A stretch of 64,000 nt of DNA. Origin: Prochlorococcus sp. AG-355-I04. GTDB taxonomy: Bacteria; Cyanobacteriota; Cyanobacteriia; PCC-6307; Cyanobiaceae. A program made the position numbers and the translations under genes. Positions 56,099 through 64,000 of the stretch are shown here, in pieces. Position 1 is the first letter of the stretch. Each line of letters starts with the position of its first letter. The notes beneath the pieces are model-generated. The model did not search any database. It was not told the origin of the DNA and saw only the letters and a program-made list of their open reading frames with translations. Location: positions 1 to 64,000 of the forward strand of contig QCDL01000006.1 in NCBI GenBank assembly GCA_003280915.1, written 5' to 3'.

Positions 56099-57040
56099 TT
56101 AAAAGGTTTTTAAATCTTTAATCCATTCATAAGAAATTCTATTGAATACTGAAGGGTCTTCATCATGGATACAATGACCTGAATTGGATACTATTTTTAA
56201 TTTTACCCATCTATGGAAATTTGCAATCTTTTTACCAACAAACAAAGGTATGAAATTATCTTTTTCACCCCAAATCAATAAAAAAGGAACTTTTTTTGAG
56301 GCGCTAAGTTTTCTCAAAAGGTGAGAAGCTTTAAATTTTTCATCTCTTGAAGACATTCCAATACACATTGCTCTTAATGATCTAGCTGAAGTTCTCCTTA
56401 AAACTGGTTTTGTAACCAAATCAATTAGTTCGCGATCAATATTATCTTTTTTGAAATATGCAGAATTTAGTCCCAGTTGAACAACCCCTAATTTAGTTAT
56501 TAAAAATAAAATAATCTCCAAAGGGAAAAATAAAAAAAATATTGTTATGAATCTATCTTGAAATTTCTTAAATGATGATTTTTTTGTTGTGGACTTTTTA
56601 TTTTCTTGAATTTGATCTGGCAAAGGCGATGCAATAACTGTTGCAATCTGATCCTCTAATGAAACAGCACATGTTAAAGCAACTAGTGACCCAAGGGAAT
56701 TGCCAATAAGAATTACTTTCCCAGAATTCTTTGGTCTTATTACCTGTGAAATAAAGTCTTTCACTTGATCACACCAAATTTCATTATTTAATTTTCCAAT
56801 TTGTCTAATCCCAGGTTGATCTGAATCCCCAAATCCTATTAAATCCAGAGAATAAGAGGCAAAATTCTTTTTCGCAAAATACTCTAAATTGTTTCTCCAA
56901 TGTTTTCGACTTGCCCCAAATCCATGGAGAAAGATAATTGGAATCTCATTTTCTTCACCTGTAACACTCCAACAAATTTTAAAACCATTCCAATTCCAGT
57001 AATTAGGAACGTTTATATTTTTTTTAAAATTATTATTCAT
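56099..57040 (-). CDS. alpha/beta hydrolase
   Basis: The 313-residue protein has the oxyanion segment HGFGASRKHW, the nucleophile elbow LIGNSLGSLVAL (GxSxG), the acid in IWGEKDNFIP and the His in SNSGHCIHDEDP. A lid domain lies at about 150-230. The substrate is unknown. It probably shares a transcript with ilvH. Confidence 0.88.
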   Translation of the reverse strand: MNNNFKKNINVPNYWNWNGFKICWSVTGEENEIPIIFLHGFGASRKHWRNNLEYFAKKNFASYSLDLIGFGDSDQPGIRQIGKLNNEIWCDQVKDFISQVIRPKNSGKVILIGNSLGSLVALTCAVSLEDQIATVIASPLPDQIQENKKSTTKKSSFKKFQDRFITIFFLFFPLEIILFLITKLGVVQLGLNSAYFKKDNIDRELIDLVTKPVLRRTSARSLRAMCIGMSSRDEKFKASHLLRKLSASKKVPFLLIWGEKDNFIPLFVGKKIANFHRWVKLKIVSNSGHCIHDEDPSVFNRISYEWIKDLKTF

Positions 57041-57134
57041 ATATTCAAAAAATTTTCAAGATATTTGAATTATCTACATTTTTAACAAATAAATGTATTT
57101 TGAATGTAAATTATAGTAATCATTCAATTTTACT

Positions 57135-57233
57135 ATGGCTAAAGAAATTTTTAGTATTGCGGCAGTTTTTTGGATACTTATACCAATAGGATTAGTTGGT
57201 GGTGCTTTGTTATTAAAGTTTCAGGGAGACTGA
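57135..57233 (+). CDS. petM: cytochrome b6f complex subunit VII
   Basis: This 32-residue single-helix protein, translated by hand, starts [20 protein letters not shown] and ends LLLKFQGD, an almost exact PetM. It sits on the outer edge of the cytochrome b6f complex in the thylakoid. ATG is at 57135 and TGA at 57231. Confidence 0.94.
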
Positions 57234-57290
57234 TTCTCACGGATACATCACAATTTGAGTTATGGTCTTAAAGTTAAGTAAATCTTAAGT

Positions 57291-58253
57291 ATGAAGATTC
57301 TTTTAGTAGGAGCAACAGGGACACTTGGTAGACAAATAGCAAAGCAAGCTATAGAAGAGGGACATGAAGTAAGATGCTTTGTAAGAAATCCAAGAAAAGC
57401 TTCCTTTCTACAAGAATGGGGTTGTGAGCTAACAAAAGGTAATTTGTTAAATTCTTCTGATATCGAATATGCATTGCAAGATATTGAAGTAGTTATTGAT
57501 GCAGCGACTAGTAGGCCAGATGATCCTAAAAGTATTTATGAAATTGATTGGGATGGAAAACTTAACTTATTCAATGCTTGCGAATCTTTAAACGTAAAAA
57601 GGGTAATATTCCTTTCTATCCTCCTAACAGAAAAGTTTAGAAATGTTCCTTTAATGGACATTAAATTTTGCACTGAAAAACTTCTTGAAAAATCTGATTT
57701 AGACTATACAATCTTCAAATGTGCAGCTTTTATGCAAGGAGTTATTGGTCAATTCGCAATCCCAATCTTGGATAGTCAAGCAGTATGGATGAGTGGGACT
57801 CCAACTAAAATTGCTTATATGAATACTCAAGATATGGCGAAAGTTGTTGTAGCAGCAGTAAATAATCCAAAAACTCACAGAACATCATTGCCATTAGTAG
57901 GTCCCAAAGCATGGGATTCAAATGAAGTTATATCTTTATGTGAAAAATTTAGTGAAAAAAAGGCGAAAATTTTTAGAGTTTCCCCCTTCCTTATTACGGT
58001 CACTCAAAAAGTAGTTTCCTTTTTCCAAGATTCTCTTAATGTTGCTGAGCGATTGGCCTTTGCTGAAGTAACTAGTAGTGGTGAATCATTAGATGCTGAC
58101 ATGAGCAAAACTTACGAAATATTGGAACTTAAAAAAGAGGATATAACCTCTCTAGAGAGTTATATAAAGGAGTACTATCAACAAATACTTAAAAGATTAA
58201 GGGAAATGGAAGCAGATCTTAATATTGAAGAAAAAAAGAGATTACCTTTTTAA
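57291..58253 (+). CDS. ycf39: Ycf39-type NmrA-like NAD(P)-binding protein
   Basis: The 320-residue protein has the NAD(P) loop VGATGTLGRQIAKQAIEEG at residues 5-23 and RCFVRNPRKASFLQEWGCEL, as in atypical SDR Ycf39/HCF244. The Tyr/Lys catalytic pair of classic SDRs is not apparent. It works with Hlip proteins in delivering chlorophyll to the D1 protein during photosystem II assembly. It follows petM by 57 bases. Confidence 0.93.
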   Translation: MKILLVGATGTLGRQIAKQAIEEGHEVRCFVRNPRKASFLQEWGCELTKGNLLNSSDIEYALQDIEVVIDAATSRPDDPKSIYEIDWDGKLNLFNACESLNVKRVIFLSILLTEKFRNVPLMDIKFCTEKLLEKSDLDYTIFKCAAFMQGVIGQFAIPILDSQAVWMSGTPTKIAYMNTQDMAKVVVAAVNNPKTHRTSLPLVGPKAWDSNEVISLCEKFSEKKAKIFRVSPFLITVTQKVVSFFQDSLNVAERLAFAEVTSSGESLDADMSKTYEILELKKEDITSLESYIKEYYQQILKRLREMEADLNIEEKKRLPF

Positions 58254-58309
58254 TATTGCAATTTTAGAATCAGATAGTATATTTGTACTATAATAAATAT
58301 TATTGACCT

Positions 58310-58522
58310 ATGTCTGTTTCTAAGTCTAAAAACCTTGAGAGAAAACTAGATAATTTTGCAAAAGAAGCAAAAAATGAATTGAATAATGTTTGCGGATCTT
58401 CATTATGGGAAAGCCTTGGGTTTGTTTTTTTTGATCAATTAGAAGATTCTGAAAAAATTGCGAAAGCAAATTTTTACTATGGACAACTGCAAATAATTAA
58501 TGAAATTAAATTTTCAATTTGA
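58310..58522 (+). CDS. small conserved protein, function unknown
   Basis: The 70-residue protein reads as two or three helices (LERKLDNFAKEAKNELNN, SEKIAKANFYYGQLQIINE) and is soluble. It has no signal peptide. I recognise no family. It follows ycf39 by 56 bases and may be on its transcript. Confidence 0.5.
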   Translation: MSVSKSKNLERKLDNFAKEAKNELNNVCGSSLWESLGFVFFDQLEDSEKIAKANFYYGQLQIINEIKFSI

Positions 58523-58614
58523 ATTGAATTGCATATTTTTACGTATGTAATTTTTTTTAAATCAATTTTGGCTAATCTTTTTCTGATAATATGTACTTAG
58601 TAAAAGATTAATTA

Positions 58615-58881
58615 ATGATTGAAACTTCAGGTGTAATAGAAAAAGAGCAGGGGAATGGATTTTATTTGGTTACTTTAGAACAACCTGAAGGACATCAATG
58701 TTTATGTAGAGCTGCGGGTAAATTGACTAAATTTAGAATTAAATTATTAGCTGGAGATAAAGTGTTAGTTGAGATAAGTCCTTATGATCTATCTAGAGGG
58801 AGGATAACTTATCGAGAAAGAAATGCAGGTAATGCTAGACCTACTACGAATAAAAATAATCCTAAGAGAAATAATAAATAA
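58615..58881 (+). CDS. infA: translation initiation factor IF-1
   Basis: The 88-residue protein is an S1/OB fold beginning MIETSGVIEKEQGNGFYLV, with GDKVLVEISPYDLSRGRITYR as the typical IF-1 end. A basic Asn-rich tail of about 18 residues (PTTNKNNPKRNNK) follows, longer than the approximately 72-residue standard IF-1. It binds the A site of the 30S subunit in initiation. Confidence 0.88.
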   Translation: MIETSGVIEKEQGNGFYLVTLEQPEGHQCLCRAAGKLTKFRIKLLAGDKVLVEISPYDLSRGRITYRERNAGNARPTTNKNNPKRNNK

Positions 58882-58890
58882 AAAGTTACT

Positions 58891-60267
58891 TTAGATAATA
58901 TTTTTTATCGCTTCTTTAAATTCACTTCTTTGTTTAACACCTTGCCATTGTTTTTTTAATAATTTTTCTTTAAAAAGTTGAACTGTTGGTGTGCCGTTAA
59001 TGCCAGCTTGCTTTGCAATATCTTGATCTTTATCAATATCTATTTCAACGCCAAGAACTGCACCATCAAGTTCCTTAATTACTCTTTTTAACTGAGGTTT
59101 CAAAACATGACATGGGCCGCAGCTTGGGGAACTAAAAATTACTAAGATAGGTTTTTTACTCTCGTGATAAAGTTTCCTTAGTGCATAACTGCCTTTTTGC
59201 CATTCAGAATTTGAATCGAAGGTATCTTCATTAACTTCTTCTTCATTAAAATTTGATGAATTAAGTTTTTTTTCTGGTTGGGGTGTTTCTCTGACGATAG
59301 TTTTTGCTAAGTTTTTCTCGGCTAGCCACCTTTCGGTAGCTAATGCTGCCATGCATCCAGTTCCTGCAGCGGTAACTCCTTGTCTCCACTCAGAATCAAC
59401 AACGTCACCTGCCGCAAAGATGCCTTCAATAGATGTTTCTGGCCTTCCTGATTTGCAAGCAATATAGCCTTTATTATCTAAATCAATTTTGTTGCCTAAG
59501 AATTTCGTATTTGGTGTGTGCCCAATCGCGTAAAAAAGACCTTTTATATTGATTTCCCCTTTACCTTCTTGAGAGTGAATAGTTTCTATTCTCTCAAGCC
59601 ATTCAGAGCCATCCGCTTTATCAACTTTTGTGTTCCAATGAATTTCTATCTTTGGATTAGCTTTTACTCTATCTACCATTGCTGCGCTAGCTCTTAATTT
59701 TTCTGATCTAACAATCAAATGTACTTTGCTTCCATATTTTGTGAGATATGCTGCTTCTTCGCATGCAGAGTCGCCACCTCCAATGACAGCTAATTCTTCA
59801 TTTCTAAATTGTGGGGTTGCTCCATCACATATTGCACAAGCACTTATTCCTTTACTCCAGAATTTATCTTCATTTATCACTCCTAATCTATTTGCACTTG
59901 CTCCAGTTGCAATAATAATTGAGTTAGACTTTATAGTTCCTTCTAAAGTTTTTAATTCAAAGGGATGTGAATCAGTATTTATTGAGACAACATCACTTTC
60001 GTATAAATTAGTGCCCCATCTTTCTGCTTGAGCCTTCATAAGATCCATCAATTCAGGACCTAATACTCCATCTGGAAAACCTGGATAATTTTCAACAAAT
60101 GTTGTAGTCATTAATTGCCCACCAGGAATGCCTCCAGAATTAAATCCTGTTACCAGCAATGGTTGAAGATTTGCTCGCGCGGCATATATTGCAGCAGTGT
60201 AACCTGCAGGCCCCGAACCTATAATTACAACATTTTCTACATTTGGAATCTTCTCTTTATTTTCCAT
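58891..60267 (-). CDS. trxB: NADPH thioredoxin reductase with C-terminal thioredoxin domain (NTRC)
   Basis: The 458-residue fusion protein has a reductase (about 1-320) with IIGSGPAGYTAAIYAARANL, the redox pair in SACAICDGA, and GGGDSACEEAAYL. A linker joins it to a thioredoxin domain (about 345-458) with FSSPSCGPCHVLKP (CGPC). It is the one-protein system that reduces 2-Cys peroxiredoxins and enzymes of the Calvin cycle and chlorophyll synthesis using NADPH. Such fusions are normal in cyanobacteria and plastids. Confidence 0.96.
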   Translation of the reverse strand: MENKEKIPNVENVVIIGSGPAGYTAAIYAARANLQPLLVTGFNSGGIPGGQLMTTTFVENYPGFPDGVLGPELMDLMKAQAERWGTNLYESDVVSINTDSHPFELKTLEGTIKSNSIIIATGASANRLGVINEDKFWSKGISACAICDGATPQFRNEELAVIGGGDSACEEAAYLTKYGSKVHLIVRSEKLRASAAMVDRVKANPKIEIHWNTKVDKADGSEWLERIETIHSQEGKGEINIKGLFYAIGHTPNTKFLGNKIDLDNKGYIACKSGRPETSIEGIFAAGDVVDSEWRQGVTAAGTGCMAALATERWLAEKNLAKTIVRETPQPEKKLNSSNFNEEEVNEDTFDSNSEWQKGSYALRKLYHESKKPILVIFSSPSCGPCHVLKPQLKRVIKELDGAVLGVEIDIDKDQDIAKQAGINGTPTVQLFKEKLLKKQWQGVKQRSEFKEAIKNII

Positions 60268-60346
60268 TTATTTGCTAATTTCACTATTAATAATAATAAA
60301 CAACCCAAAATAATGTAGGGCGGATTTCACTCGATTGATTTTATAT

Positions 60347-60604
60347 TTAATCGTTGACTTTTTGGTCTAATAACTTTTTTAATTCCTTTGGGAAGTTTAA
60401 AACAGAATCTTTTAAATTTTCGTTCTTTTCTCCAATATGTAATATCCACTCTCTAAATTCTTCTGCGATTGCATAACTATCTTCATACCTTTCTAAAGTG
60501 TCCATTGCAGAAATTCTGTTAGTAGCCCAACAAGTGGCAATGTCGATCCTTTTTCTAATGAAATTGTCCATTGAAAATTTTAAGTTGTATATAGGTAAAC
60601 ACAT
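60347..60604 (-). CDS. small helical protein, function unknown
   Basis: The 85-residue frame probably starts at the internal ATG (60571), where MDNFIRKRIDIATCWATNRI begins a helical, conserved-looking part. The first 11 residues are atypical. The rest has AMDTLERYEDSYAIAEEFREW. I recognise no family. Confidence 0.5.
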   Translation of the reverse strand: MCLPIYNLKFSMDNFIRKRIDIATCWATNRISAMDTLERYEDSYAIAEEFREWILHIGEKNENLKDSVLNFPKELKKLLDQKVND

Positions 60605-60725
60605 TAGAGATCCTATGTATTGTCTAATAAGTTACAACTTTGTACTTCCAAACAATAATTTAATCTTTAATTTATATTTGAGCCAATTTTTGGGCTAATT
60701 ATAAAGAAAATATAAAGAAATAGAG

Positions 60726-61304
60726 TTAGACTGCCTCGCTGTGATTTGCAAGTAGCCTTTCAACTTCTTCAAAACCCTCTTTAGCTGAATTTATTGCAAG
60801 TTCCTCGCTAACTTTTTCTTCTGATATTAATTTTGCGGATATTTTCTTTAAAAGAGTTTCTTTCTTTTCTCTTAGTGAACTAACAATTTCTTCTTCAATG
60901 ATAGATTTTATTGCTTTAGAAATTATTTTTTTATCATTTGCTTCCTCAAAGGTGCCCTGAACTAATTCTTGAATAAATAATCGATGAACCTCACTACTCC
61001 TAAGAAAGCTTTCTGTGGCATTAATAATTCCTTCAACAAGAGCTTCATCAGGTTCAGAATCATTTTCTGCCAGCTTAAATTCCCAATCTAAATGTCTTCT
61101 TTGCCAACCTGCAGAGTGGAGACTGGGCATGACTGTCTGTGAATAAGTATCAACTGACATTTCATAAATTCTCTCTGCTAATTTCTCGCACCAGTCTTTA
61201 CCATGCTTTTCTAGATTTTTCTGCATAGCTTGCCTTGGAACAGCATGACCACCATGATGACTGTGGCACACTCCATCAGGACATTCGATTGCTTTTATAC
61301 TCAT
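60726..61304 (-). CDS. conserved cyanobacterial protein with N-terminal Cys/His patch
   Basis: The 192-residue protein begins with ECPDGVCHSHHGGHAVPRQ, a cluster of two Cys and four His that could bind a metal. The rest is helical, with AGWQRRHLDWEFKLAEND and an acidic coiled-looking C-terminus. It is divergent from the transhydrogenase operon across 127 bases. I recognise no functional family. Confidence 0.6.
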   Translation of the reverse strand: MSIKAIECPDGVCHSHHGGHAVPRQAMQKNLEKHGKDWCEKLAERIYEMSVDTYSQTVMPSLHSAGWQRRHLDWEFKLAENDSEPDEALVEGIINATESFLRSSEVHRLFIQELVQGTFEEANDKKIISKAIKSIIEEEIVSSLREKKETLLKKISAKLISEEKVSEELAINSAKEGFEEVERLLANHSEAV

Positions 61305-61431
61305 TGGATTATTTAGTACTTATATATTCTAGATAGCTATTTTTTATAGAAAAGAAAATATATTTTTAACAAAAATCCAAGACTTTTGACTTTCTTCAAT
61401 TTATATTTAGTATGTTAAAAAAATAAATAAA

Positions 61432-62562
61432 TTGACAAAGATACTTATTCCTTCCGAAACAAGCTCTGGTGAAAGGAGAGTTTCAGCTACACCAGAAGCG
61501 GTAAAGAAATTAAAAAGCCTTGGATGTGATGTTTACATTGAAAGTTCAGCAGGAAAATTATCAGGATTTAGTGACTTATCATATGAAGAATCGGGCGGAA
61601 TAATAATAAACAACTTAGATCAAAAAACTTGGGGTGAAGCGGACTTAATATTTTGTGTTCAAACTCCATCAGAGTATAATTTAACTAGGTTAAAGAAAGG
61701 TGCTGTTCTTCTTGGTCTTCTTAACCCATATGGTAATAAGGAGCTTCTTAGGATTATAAATAGTAATAAGATTTCAGCTTTATCACTTGAGTTGCTTCCT
61801 AGGATTAGTAGAGCACAATCTTCTGATGTTCTTTCTTCACAAGCCAATATTGCTGGATACAAAGCAGTTCTTTTGGCTGCAAGTGAGTTAGATAGATATT
61901 TCCCAATGCTTATGACTGCAGCAGGGACAGTTCAACCTGCAAAAGTAGTGGTTCTTGGTGGAGGCGTTGCAGGATTACAGGCAGTTGCGACAGCAAAAAG
62001 ACTTGGAGCAATAGTATTTGTATCTGATATTAGACCTGCTGTTAAAGAACAAGTAGAGTCCCTCGGAGCAAGATTTATAGAACTTCCTGAAGTTGAGGAA
62101 AAGCCAGGAGAGACAGGAGGTTATGCAAAAGCTGTAACACCCGAATTCCTTTCAAAACAGAAGGCAACTTTAACTAAATATTTATCTGAAGCTGATGTTG
62201 CGATATGTACTGCGCAAGTTCTAGGTAAAAAGGCCCCTGTTTTAATAGACTCTCCCATGATTGAAAAAATGAGGGCTGGTGCAGTAATTATTGATTTAGC
62301 AGTTTCTCAGGGAGGGAATTGCGAAGGATCAAAATCAAATGAAACTATTATCAAAGATGGGGTAAAACTTATAGGAGCCGGCGAATTACCCTCTTCAGTT
62401 CCTTATGATGCAAGTTCACTTTATGCTAAGAACTTAACATCTTTGATTACACCATTTATAAAAGATGGTGTAATTAAATTAGATAAAGAGGATGAACTCA
62501 TTTCTGGATGTTTATTAAGCGATGAAGGAGTTGTTCTTCAAAATAATGTTTTTGAAAATTGA
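61432..62562 (+). CDS. pntAA: NAD(P) transhydrogenase subunit alpha part 1
   Basis: The 376-residue protein is the soluble NAD(H)-binding domain I, with ETSSGERRVSATPEAVKKLK at the start and VLGGGVAGLQAVATAKRLGA as the dinucleotide loop. DVAICTAQVLGKKAPVL follows. It starts at TTG. With the next two genes it forms the proton-pumping transhydrogenase that makes NADPH from NADH. In split-subunit organisms alpha is encoded by two genes, as here. Confidence 0.96.
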   Translation: MTKILIPSETSSGERRVSATPEAVKKLKSLGCDVYIESSAGKLSGFSDLSYEESGGIIINNLDQKTWGEADLIFCVQTPSEYNLTRLKKGAVLLGLLNPYGNKELLRIINSNKISALSLELLPRISRAQSSDVLSSQANIAGYKAVLLAASELDRYFPMLMTAAGTVQPAKVVVLGGGVAGLQAVATAKRLGAIVFVSDIRPAVKEQVESLGARFIELPEVEEKPGETGGYAKAVTPEFLSKQKATLTKYLSEADVAICTAQVLGKKAPVLIDSPMIEKMRAGAVIIDLAVSQGGNCEGSKSNETIIKDGVKLIGAGELPSSVPYDASSLYAKNLTSLITPFIKDGVIKLDKEDELISGCLLSDEGVVLQNNVFEN

Positions 62563-62574
62563 GGTTTTAAAATT

Positions 62575-62868
62575 ATGTCTTTTATAAGTCTTCTTTGGGT
62601 TCTTTTACTTGGTAGTTTATTAGGCCTCGAGTTAATTGGAAAAGTTCCCCCTACTCTTCACACACCTCTAATGAGTGGAGCAAATGCAATTTCAGGAATA
62701 ACAATGCTTGCAGCCTTGACTTTAATTGTAAAAGCAGAAGGTAATGTACCACTTTTAATCATTGGTTCAGTTTCTCTTGGATTTGCTCTTTTCAACGTTG
62801 TAGGCGGTTTCTTTGTAACTGATCGAATGCTCGCGATGTTTAGTCGTAAACCATCAAATAAGAAGTAA
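62575..62868 (+). CDS. pntAB: NAD(P) transhydrogenase subunit alpha part 2
   Basis: The 97-residue protein has three membrane helices. The line GLELIGKVPPTLHTPLMSGA and GFALFNVVGGFFVTDRMLAMF are the hallmarks of the membrane part of the alpha subunit. It follows pntAA by 12 bases. Confidence 0.95.
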   Translation: MSFISLLWVLLLGSLLGLELIGKVPPTLHTPLMSGANAISGITMLAALTLIVKAEGNVPLLIIGSVSLGFALFNVVGGFFVTDRMLAMFSRKPSNKK

Positions 62869-62876
62869 TTTTTAAC

Positions 62877-64000
62877 ATGAATCTACCTGTAATCATTAAA
62901 TTCGTTATTGACCTTCTAGCAGTACTTTTACTGGCTTTGGGAATAAAAGGATTGTCAAAAGTAAAATCAGCAAGGGATGCCAATAGATTAGCTGCATTTG
63001 CAATGTCGCTATCAGTAGTAGGATTACTTTCTTATTATTTAGGTACTTCTGGAATTGCTATTCAGTCTTGGATTTGGATAATAATTGGATCAATAATAGG
63101 TAGTTTATTCGGCGCAATTCTTGCAAAAAAAGTACCTATGACCTCCATGCCTGAAACTGTGGCATTGTTCAATGGTTGTGGAGGAATGTCATCACTTTTG
63201 GTGGCTTTAGGTGTAGCTATTTTTCCTATATCTGGTGGCCAAGAAAATTTTGATTTTTTTAAGTCACTAATAAACGAAGTTTCAATATCTGTTTCTATAT
63301 TTGTCGGGGCCATAACTTTCACAGGTTCAATTGTGGCGATGGCAAAATTACAGGGTTGGCTGTCAACTCCAGGATGGACTCAGAGCAAAGTTAGACATTT
63401 TGTAAATATTGTTTTTGCAGTTGCTTCCTTGATAGCCTTTTTTGATTTGATAAACGGCAATACAAGTTCTATTTGGCTTTTAGTTATAGTTTCTTCTTTA
63501 TTAGGTATTGGAGTTACTTTGCCAATTGGTGGAGCTGATATGCCAGTAGTTATATCTTTATTAAATAGCTATTCAGGGATTGCAGCAGCAGCAGCTGGTT
63601 TTGTTGTAGATAGTCAGCTTTTGATAGTAGCAGGCGCAATGGTTGGAGCGGCAGGTCTAATACTTACTCAAGTAATGTGCAAGGGTATGAATAGATCATT
63701 GGTCTCAGTTCTTTTTGGAGGATCTTTATCGTCTCAAAGTACTGCCTCTTCTGGTTCAGGAGAATATACAAATATAACTTCTTGCAGTGTTGAAGAATGC
63801 GCATTGACTTTAGAGGCAGCCAACAAGGTAATTATTGTTCCTGGTTATGGTCTGGCAGTAGCTCAAGCTCAACATACTTTAAGGGAAGTAACAAAAAAAC
63901 TAGAGCAAAATGGTATTGAAGTTGTTTACGCAATTCATCCTGTAGCAGGGAGGATGCCTGGACATATGAATGTACTTTTAGCAGAAGCAGATGTTCCTTA
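62877..64000 (+). CDS. pntB: NAD(P) transhydrogenase subunit beta, 3' end outside window
   Basis: The frame starts at ATG 62877, 8 bases after pntAB, and stays open for 374 codons to the window edge. The first part is a row of membrane helices with IGSLFGAILAKKVPMTSMPE. The last visible part is domain III, with the NADP site beginning IIVPGYGLAVAQAQHTLRE and HPVAGRMPGHMNVLLAEADVP. About 100 residues are missing. Confidence 0.95.
   Translation, partial: MNLPVIIKFVIDLLAVLLLALGIKGLSKVKSARDANRLAAFAMSLSVVGLLSYYLGTSGIAIQSWIWIIIGSIIGSLFGAILAKKVPMTSMPETVALFNGCGGMSSLLVALGVAIFPISGGQENFDFFKSLINEVSISVSIFVGAITFTGSIVAMAKLQGWLSTPGWTQSKVRHFVNIVFAVASLIAFFDLINGNTSSIWLLVIVSSLLGIGVTLPIGGADMPVVISLLNSYSGIAAAAAGFVVDSQLLIVAGAMVGAAGLILTQVMCKGMNRSLVSVLFGGSLSSQSTASSGSGEYTNITSCSVEECALTLEAANKVIIVPGYGLAVAQAQHTLREVTKKLEQNGIEVVYAIHPVAGRMPGHMNVLLAEADVP

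Overview
The window is a compact, very AT-rich cyanobacterial chromosome segment that fits a high-light-type Prochlorococcus. It carries psbD-psbC, ycf4, petM, ycf39, ycf46 and an NTRC-type thioredoxin reductase. It also has a Pcb chlorophyll-binding antenna gene, which points to Prochlorococcus rather than Synechococcus. Intergenic gaps are short, many starts are GTG or TTG, and tRNA genes are single-copy. I see no transposase, CRISPR array, rRNA operon or prophage.

Layout. 1-6377: a minus-strand surface-polysaccharide block (GT25-like enzyme, putative glycosyltransferase, UDP-xylose synthase type epimerase, RmlA, UDP-glucose dehydrogenase, Wzy/WaaL-like protein) ending at tRNA-Arg(UCU). 6.6-9.3 kb: an HTH protein, rsmI and cysQ. 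9.3-20 kb: a long minus-strand housekeeping run (pnp, rpsN, rseP, serS, ycf46, yidC, PH-domain gene, rnpA, rpmH, DUF2808 gene, aroH, sppA). 20-24 kb: a plus-strand set of DMT exporter, GT4 and ArnT-like transferase. 24-36 kb: mixed accessory and core genes with an iron-stress flavour (flavodoxin, a second-type Pcb antenna, FutA/IdiA, an Fe(II)/2OG hydroxylase), plus a MIF-type tautomerase, glyQ and a porin.

36-38 kb: tRNA-Ser(CGA) is followed by a pilin-like gene with KAEEAR repeats and an outer-membrane lipoprotein gene. A degenerate copy of the tRNA-Ser 3' end lies 2 kb downstream, which suggests the scar of a tRNA-targeted element. 38-43 kb: mtnP, apt, mtnA and a fused class II aldolase/short-chain dehydrogenase. 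Together they make a plausible pathway for salvaging 5'-methylthioadenosine or 5'-deoxyadenosine to adenine, DHAP and an aldehyde. 43-49 kb: an accessory block with a radical SAM/SPASM enzyme whose C-terminal tail looks PqqD-like, two methyltransferases, a small protein and an outer-membrane barrel. Two related intergenic elements of about 118 bp (38107 and 46126), in the same orientation, flank much of 38-46 kb.

49-64 kb: core genes again (2Fe-2S ferredoxin, cobQ, maf, psbC/psbD, ycf4, cyclophilin, ilvH, alpha/beta hydrolase, petM, ycf39, infA, NTRC and the pntAA-pntAB-pntB transhydrogenase operon, cut by the window end). Two genes have coding sequence or sorting signals upstream of their first canonical start codon: the AEC permease at 24.3-25.2 kb and the cyclophilin at 54.9 kb.
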